DNA of 64,000 nt. It comes from Burkholderia cepacia GG4. GTDB taxonomy: Bacteria; Pseudomonadota; Gammaproteobacteria; Burkholderiales; Burkholderiaceae. This document shows positions 59,143 to 64,000 of this stretch, piece by piece. A model generated the notes under the pieces. That model saw nothing but the letters and a program-made list of their open reading frames with translations. It did not search any database and was not told the DNA's origin. The translations under genes were made by a program, and so were the position numbers. The stretch's first letter is position 1, and each line of letters opens with the position of its first letter. The stretch is from the NCBI RefSeq assembly GCF_000292915.1, contig NC_018514.1:2666001-2730000 (forward strand). Reading direction: 5' to 3'.

Positions 59143-59853
59143 ATGAACACCACGCCGGACATGCCCACGCCACGCGCCCTGCGCGAACTCACGCCCCTCG
59201 AGGCCCGCATTCTCGGGGTGCTCGTCGAGAAGCAGCATACGGTGCCGGACACCTATCCGCTGTCGCTGAATGCGCTGACCTCGGGCTGCAACCAGAAAAC
59301 CGCGCGCTTGCCGGTGATGAACGTCAGCGACGACGAAGTCACGACCGCGCTCGACGGGCTCAAGCACCTGAGCCTCGTGATGGAGGGCAGCAGCAGCCGC
59401 GTGCCGCGTTTCGAGCACAACGTGAACCGCGTGCTCTGCATCCCGAGCCAGGCGATCGCGCTGCTGACGATCCTGCTGCTGCGCGGCCCGCAGACGGCCG
59501 CCGAACTGCGCCTGAACAGCGCACGCTTGCACGGCTTCGCGGACATCTCGTCGGTCGAGGCATTCCTCGACGAACTCGCGGCGCGTACGCAGCCGCTCGT
59601 CGTCCGGTTGCCGCGCGCGCCCGGTGCGCGCGAGAACCGCTGGATGCACCTGATGTGCGGCGAGGTGAACATCGCCGACTTCGCCGGTGCGGATGCGGGT
59701 GGCGGCGCGGATTCCGTTCCGCCGTCCGAGTTCGAGGCGCTGAAGGCCGAGCAGAAGCGGCTTTCGGAGGAAGTGGCGCGGCTGAACGCACTCGTTCAGC
59801 GGATGGCGACCGAACTCGGCATCGACGTCGACGCACCGGGCGACGCGGGCTGA
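59143..59853 (+). CDS. yceH: YceH family (UPF0502) protein
   Basis: This 236-residue protein is recognised by LTPLEARILGVLVEKQHTVP and YPLSLNALTSGCNQKTAR, the first of two winged-helix units. A second unit follows (LLLRGPQTAAELRLNSARLH) and a C-terminal coiled coil (FEALKAEQKRLSEEVARL). It is conserved in proteobacteria and its function is not established. Confidence 0.92.
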   Translation: MNTTPDMPTPRALRELTPLEARILGVLVEKQHTVPDTYPLSLNALTSGCNQKTARLPVMNVSDDEVTTALDGLKHLSLVMEGSSSRVPRFEHNVNRVLCIPSQAIALLTILLLRGPQTAAELRLNSARLHGFADISSVEAFLDELAARTQPLVVRLPRAPGARENRWMHLMCGEVNIADFAGADAGGGADSVPPSEFEALKAEQKRLSEEVARLNALVQRMATELGIDVDAPGDAG

Positions 59854-59876
59854 CAGACGGCCCGAGGCATCACCAC

Positions 59877-59902
59877 ACCGGCGCGCACGCGGGCGCGCCG
59901 GT
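59877..59902. terminator. Terminator hairpin after yceH
   Basis: A perfect 10-bp GC-rich stem (ACCGGCGCGC and GCGCGCCGGT) with a 6-nt loop follows the yceH stop by 24 bp. Confidence 0.65.
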
Positions 59903-59961
59903 TGATCGACCCTCTCCGCGACACTGCCCGATCCGCCTTGCCAGCGGCACCCCGTTTTCGC

Positions 59962-60190
59962 GGACGCATCGACCTCCTGCGCCCACGCGAAATCGGTCTT
60001 CTTGCCGGTGCGCGCATTGGTGTACGTCATCGAATAGACGATCGCACCCTGGCTCATCATCTCGTATTCACCGTTGATCTTGCCGTCGACCATTTCCCGC
60101 CACGTCGTCGTGAACTGGTACGGCCGGCCTTCCGCGAGTGCTTCGTGTTCCTCGTGCTTGAACAGCAGCGGAATCGCCGTCTTCGATGTC
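59962..60190 (-). pseudogene. C-terminal remnant of an unknown protein
   Basis: Minus-strand translation gives a coherent protein-like stretch: KTAIPLLFKHEEHEALAEGR, PYQFTTTWREMVDGKINGEY, EMMSQGAIVYSMTYTNARTG and KKTDFAWAQEVDAS. No start codon or upstream domain is present, and sequence on both sides is unrelated. I do not recognise the family. It looks like the leftover end of a deleted gene. Confidence 0.5.
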
Positions 60191-60279
60191 GCATCCCGCC
60201 CGCCGCGCCTCGCTGGCGCCTTGCGCGAGTGCCATAATCGAGCTTGCCCATCATTCCAGACGTCCCCCGGAGAATCCCC

Positions 60280-61410
60280 ATGCAGAACCTCGACAATCCT
60301 TCCCACGATCGCGAGGTAGGCAGTGCCGACGCGACGCAGGACACCACGCGCATCGACGACGTCCGCATTGGCGCCGTGCGTCCGCTGATTTCGCCCGCGC
60401 TGCTGCAGGACGAACTGCCGGTGCCGGCCGCCACGCAGACGCTCGTCGAGGACACGCGCCGCGCGATCGGCGACATCCTGCACGGTCGCGACGACCGGCT
60501 GCTGCTCGTCGTCGGCCCGTGCTCGATCCACGACCATGACCAGGCGCTCGAGTACGCCCGCCGCCTGAAGGCCGCCGCCGATGCGCTGAAGGACGACCTG
60601 CTGATCACGATGCGCGTGTACTTCGAGAAGCCGCGCACGACGGTCGGCTGGAAAGGCTACATCAACGATCCGCGCCTGGACGGCAGCTTCCGCATCAACG
60701 AAGGGCTGCGCGCTGCGCGGCAACTGCTGCTCGACATCAACGCGCTCGGCCTGCCGGCGTCGACCGAATTCCTCGACCTGCTGAGCCCGCAGTACATCGC
60801 GGACCTGATTGCATGGGGCGCGATCGGCGCGCGCACGACCGAGAGCCAGAGCCATCGTCAGCTCGCGTCGGGGCTGAGCTGCCCGATCGGCTTCAAGAAC
60901 GGCACCGACGGCGGCGTGCAGGTCGCGTCGGACGCGATCGTCGCAGCACGCGCGAGCCATGCGTTCATGGGGATGACGAAGATGGGGATGGCCGCGATCT
61001 TCGAGACCCGCGGCAACGACGACGCGCACGTGATCCTGCGCGGCGGCAAGAACGGGCCGAACTACGACGCCGAGCACGTCGAGGCGAGCTGCGCGGTGCT
61101 GCGCAAGAGCGGGTTGCGCGAGCAGGTGATGGTCGATTGCTCGCATGCGAATTCGAACAAGTCGCATGAACGGCAGATCGAGGTTGCGCAGGATCTCGCG
61201 CGGCAGCTGTCGCAGGGCGAGCACCGGATCGTCGGCGTGATGGTCGAGAGCCATCTCGAGGCCGGGCGTCAGGATCTGAAGCCGGGCGTGCCGTTGCAGT
61301 ACGGCGTGTCGATTACGGATGCGTGCCTGAGCTGGACGCAGACGGAACCGGTGCTGGACGTGCTGGCGGAGGCGGTGCGGCATCGGCGCGTCTATTCACG
61401 CAACGCATGA
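60280..61410 (+). CDS. aroG: 3-deoxy-7-phosphoheptulonate (DAHP) synthase, class I
   Basis: This 376-residue class I DAHP synthase contains LLLVVGPCSIHDHDQALEYA, MRVYFEKPRTTVGWKG and GFKNGTDG. MVDCSHANSNK is the metal and substrate site near the C-terminus. It condenses phosphoenolpyruvate and erythrose 4-phosphate to start aromatic amino acid synthesis. Feedback specificity (Phe, Tyr or Trp) cannot be read with confidence. CCGGAG precedes the ATG. Confidence 0.92.
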   Translation: MQNLDNPSHDREVGSADATQDTTRIDDVRIGAVRPLISPALLQDELPVPAATQTLVEDTRRAIGDILHGRDDRLLLVVGPCSIHDHDQALEYARRLKAAADALKDDLLITMRVYFEKPRTTVGWKGYINDPRLDGSFRINEGLRAARQLLLDINALGLPASTEFLDLLSPQYIADLIAWGAIGARTTESQSHRQLASGLSCPIGFKNGTDGGVQVASDAIVAARASHAFMGMTKMGMAAIFETRGNDDAHVILRGGKNGPNYDAEHVEASCAVLRKSGLREQVMVDCSHANSNKSHERQIEVAQDLARQLSQGEHRIVGVMVESHLEAGRQDLKPGVPLQYGVSITDACLSWTQTEPVLDVLAEAVRHRRVYSRNA

Positions 61411-61418
61411 TCCGGTGG

Positions 61419-61438
61419 CGGCGGGGTAGCGCCCGCCG
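61419..61438. terminator. Hairpin after the DAHP synthase gene
   Basis: A 7-bp stem (CGGCGGG and CCCGCCG) with a 6-nt loop follows the stop by 8 bp. The remaining 61439-61796 interval shows no gene. Confidence 0.5.
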
Positions 61439-61796
61439 TGTTGCTTGATGCGTCGGCGAAGACCGGTTGCTCATCTGCCATGTTGTCCTGATCGACATGT
61501 ACCGGCGGTGTGCTTTTCCATGTCGCGCGCACCGCCTATCCGCACGGCCATTGATCTCCATCCGCCTCGCCCCGCCTGTCACGTCGCACTCCGAACCCAC
61601 GATCCGGCGAATACCGCTACCATGAACGCCGTGCTGCACGCTGAGGTCCGGCCACGCCGGTCCGTCATGCACACACGCAGTGGCGGTGCGGCCAGCCGCC
61701 ACGCCACCGACGAAGCACGGGGTGCCCACCGATCTGCCGTTGCGCCCGCGTCGCTTCGCTGCCGGAATCAACAACAACCGAACCGGAGTGCAATAC

Positions 61797-62225
61797 ATGA
61801 AGTTCTACAAGACCCTCATCGCAGCAACCATCCTTGCATCGAGCGTCAGCGCGCACGCACAGATCGCCGGCGCGCAGCCGCTCAGCGTGACCGTCGAGCA
61901 ATCGCAGGCGCTGCTCGAAGGCTGGAGCGTGAAGAAGAGCGTGCTCGGCAAGGCCGTGTACAACGACGCGAACCAGAAGGTCGGCACGGTGCGCGACCTG
62001 ATCGTCGCGCCGGACGGCTCGGTATCGGCGGCGATCGTATCGGCCGGCGGCTTCCTCGGCGTGGCCGCGCATGACGTCGCGGTGCCGATCGCGTCGCTCG
62101 ACGTGCGCAACGGCAACATCTATCTGCCGGGCGCGACGAAGGATGCGCTGAAGGCGACGCCGGCGTTCCAGTATGCGAAGGTGCCGTCGCCGCCGAAGCC
62201 GAAGAAGGTCGACGACAAGCACTGA
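61797..62225 (+). CDS. Exported PRC-barrel domain protein
   Basis: This 142-residue protein has a signal peptide (LIAATILASSVSAHA) and a PRC-barrel (VKKSVLGKAVYNDANQKVGT, VRDLIVAPDGSVSAAIVSAG, FLGVAAHDVAVP). Such small secreted proteins are common in Burkholderiales and have no known activity. A Lys/Pro-rich tail ends the protein. CCGGAG precedes the ATG. Confidence 0.87.
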   Translation: MKFYKTLIAATILASSVSAHAQIAGAQPLSVTVEQSQALLEGWSVKKSVLGKAVYNDANQKVGTVRDLIVAPDGSVSAAIVSAGGFLGVAAHDVAVPIASLDVRNGNIYLPGATKDALKATPAFQYAKVPSPPKPKKVDDKH

Positions 62226-62232
62226 TGCATGC

Positions 62233-62257
62233 GGCCCGGCGCGCGATGTGCCGGGCC
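62233..62257. terminator. Terminator hairpin after the PRC-barrel gene
   Basis: GGCCCGGC and GCCGGGCC form a perfect 8-bp stem with a 9-nt loop, 7 bp after the stop. Confidence 0.65.
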
Positions 62258-62315
62258 CGGCCGACCGCGCGCATGTCGCGCCGTGCGTCGATTCAACGCG
62301 GCCGCACGCTGCTTC

Positions 62316-62345
62316 TACGTAATTCTACGTAGCCGCGCATACGTA
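62316..62345. promoter_or_regulatory. TACGTA repeats in the cstA leader
   Basis: TACGTA occurs at 62316-62321, 62326-62331 and 62340-62345, two of them in 10-bp direct repeats TTCTACGTAA. A 7-bp hairpin (62453-62459 with 62463-62469) lies 26 bp before the cstA start. Both may be control elements of the leader. Confidence 0.45.
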
Positions 62346-62494
62346 GTTGTGCGCTTGTAAGCCTCCCCCGTCGCGCGGAATACTACAGCCCACTGCCGTG
62401 GCCTTCACGAGACCGCGGCACGACGCATCGACGTCACGCGGGTCCGGCGCTTCGCCGGATCCACTCAAAATCACATTGGAGACCAGGAGACGCC

Positions 62495-64000
62495 ATGAAT
62501 CGGGCTTCCAGTACCCTGCTCTGGATCGCGGTCGCGCTGCTAGGCGCGTTCTCGTTCGGAACGATCGCACTTGCGCACGGCGAACGCGTCAGCGCGCTCT
62601 GGATCGTGATCGCCGCAGTCTGCGTGTATCTGATCGCATATCGCTTCTACAGCCGTTTCATCGCCAGCAAGGTCATGCAGCTCGACGGGCTGCGGATGAC
62701 GCCGGCAGTCAAGTTCAACGACGGCCTCGACTACGTACCGACCAACAAGTACGTGCTGTTCGGCCATCACTTCGCCGCGATCGCCGGCGCCGGGCCGCTC
62801 GTCGGGCCGGTGCTCGCCGCGCAGATGGGCTACACGCCCGGCATGCTGTGGATCCTGGCCGGCGTCGTGTTCGCCGGCGCGGTGCAGGACTTCATCGTGC
62901 TGTTCATCTCGACGCGCCGCGACGGCCGCTCGCTCGGCGACCTCGTCAAGATGGAGCTCGGCACGGTGCCCGGTGTGATCGCGCTGTTCGGCGCGTTCCT
63001 GATCATGGTGATCATCCTCGCGGTGCTCGCGCTGATCGTCGTGAAGGCGCTGACCAATTCGCCGTGGGGCACGTTCACCGTCGCCGCGACGATTCCGATC
63101 GCGCTGTTCATGGGTGTCTACACGCGCTACATCCGCCCGGGCCGCATCGGCGAAGTGTCGATCATCGGCTTCGTGCTGCTGATGGCGTCGATCGCGTTCG
63201 GCCAGACCGTGCACGATTCGCAGACGCTCGCCGCCTGGTTCACGTTCAACGGCACGCAGCTCACGTGGATCCTGATCGGCTACGGCTTCGTCGCATCGGT
63301 GCTGCCGGTGTGGCTGCTGCTCGCGCCGCGCGACTACCTGTCGACGTTCCTGAAGATCGGCACGATCCTCGGCCTCGCGATCGGCATCCTGGTCGTCGCG
63401 CCGGAACTGAAGATGCCCGCGCTGACGAAGTTCGTTGACGGCACCGGCCCGGTGTGGTCAGGCAACCTGTTCCCGTTCCTGTTCATCACGATCGCGTGCG
63501 GCGCGGTGTCGGGCTTCCACGCGCTGATCTCGTCGGGTACGACGCCGAAGCTGATCGACAACGAAACCAACGCGCGCTTCATCGGTTACGGCGCGATGCT
63601 GATGGAATCGTTCGTCGCGATCATGGCGCTGGTCGCCGCGTGCGTGATCGAGCCGGGCATCTACTTCGCGATGAACGCACCGGCCGCCGTACTCGGCTCG
63701 ACGCCGGAAGCCGTCGCGAACACGGTTACGCAATGGGGCTTCGTGCTGACGCCTGACATGCTGACGCAGACCGCGAAGGCCGTCGGCGAAACGACGATCA
63801 TCGCGCGCGCGGGCGGCGCGCCGACGCTGGCCGTCGGCATGGCGCACATCCTGCACCAGGTGATCGGCGGCGAAGCGATGATGGCGTTCTGGTATCACTT
63901 CGCGATCCTGTTCGAGGCGCTGTTCATCCTGACGGCCGTCGACGCCGGCACGCGCGCGGGCCGCTTCATGCTGCAGGACCTGCTCGGTACGTTCCACCCG
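62495..64000 (+). CDS. cstA: Carbon starvation protein A, 5' part
   Basis: The first 502 codons of a large multi-helix membrane protein are present; the gene continues past the right edge (the family is near 690 residues). Recognisable blocks are [59 protein letters not shown] (reading ACGAVSGFH here) and HILHQVIGG. CstA imports peptides or pyruvate during starvation. CCAGGAG precedes the ATG. Confidence 0.93.
   Translation, partial: MNRASSTLLWIAVALLGAFSFGTIALAHGERVSALWIVIAAVCVYLIAYRFYSRFIASKVMQLDGLRMTPAVKFNDGLDYVPTNKYVLFGHHFAAIAGAGPLVGPVLAAQMGYTPGMLWILAGVVFAGAVQDFIVLFISTRRDGRSLGDLVKMELGTVPGVIALFGAFLIMVIILAVLALIVVKALTNSPWGTFTVAATIPIALFMGVYTRYIRPGRIGEVSIIGFVLLMASIAFGQTVHDSQTLAAWFTFNGTQLTWILIGYGFVASVLPVWLLLAPRDYLSTFLKIGTILGLAIGILVVAPELKMPALTKFVDGTGPVWSGNLFPFLFITIACGAVSGFHALISSGTTPKLIDNETNARFIGYGAMLMESFVAIMALVAACVIEPGIYFAMNAPAAVLGSTPEAVANTVTQWGFVLTPDMLTQTAKAVGETTIIARAGGAPTLAVGMAHILHQVIGGEAMMAFWYHFAILFEALFILTAVDAGTRAGRFMLQDLLGTFHP

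Overview
The window is high-GC DNA from a Burkholderia, most likely of the B. cepacia complex. This rests on GC-rich codon use, a Burkholderia-type porin, a non-phosphorylative L-arabinose operon and a density of catabolic operons with local regulators that is typical of a secondary chromosome. The genus call is fairly firm; species and replicon are inference.

Layout. 1-3.5 kb: the start of a Tat-exported protein, an SDR, a LacI-family remnant, and a GntR regulator divergent from OsmC and glutathione S-transferase genes. 3.7-13.2 kb: a GbpR-like LysR gene divergent from a seven-gene L-arabinose operon holding an ABC importer and the 1-dehydrogenase, lactonase, arabonate dehydratase and keto-deoxy-arabonate dehydratase. 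The final 2-oxoglutarate semialdehyde dehydrogenase is not here. 13.3-22.7 kb: a hydroxycinnamate (ferulate) module with a MarR regulator, CoA hydratase/lyase, aldehyde dehydrogenase, CoA ligase, transporter, porin and a lipoprotein esterase. Two copies of one palindromic operator precede the hydratase and the transporter. 22.9-23.5 kb: a DnaQ-like exonuclease.

23.5-30.3 kb: an AT-rich island inserted at the 3' end of an Lrp/AsnC gene and bounded by 159-bp direct repeats of that gene end with one mismatch. It carries five co-directional genes: a protein with a Cys-rich tail, a one-piece ABC exporter, a JmjC-type oxygenase, an NTF2-like protein and an HpaB-type flavin monooxygenase. No integrase or transposase is visible. 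This is the best candidate for an undescribed system, possibly a modified-peptide or small-molecule pathway.

30.1-33.3 kb: the intact Lrp gene, divergent diaminopropionate ammonia-lyase and an M20 amidohydrolase. 33.3-40.4 kb: a GntR regulator, MFS transporter, Asp/Glu-racemase-fold enzyme with arylmalonate-decarboxylase-like active-site residues, a hydantoinase, and two tandem serine hydrolases. 40.4-44.3 kb: a class III aminotransferase, then decaying material (polygalacturonase and LysR remnants) and a GNAT. 43.6-47.7 kb: an XRE-cupin regulator divergent from RidA, a DadA-like oxidase and an amino acid permease. 48-53.7 kb: a glycine-zipper lipoprotein, two paralogous cytosine-deaminase-like amidohydrolases, an NTF2-like protein, LysR and a secreted ankyrin protein. 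53.7-55 kb: an HTH/AbiEii toxin-antitoxin pair whose toxin gene has an amber stop at codon 12. 55.4-64 kb: an amino-acid binding protein, PhyH dioxygenase, HutC-type regulator, SDR, YceH, DAHP synthase, a PRC-barrel protein and the start of cstA, which runs off the right edge.
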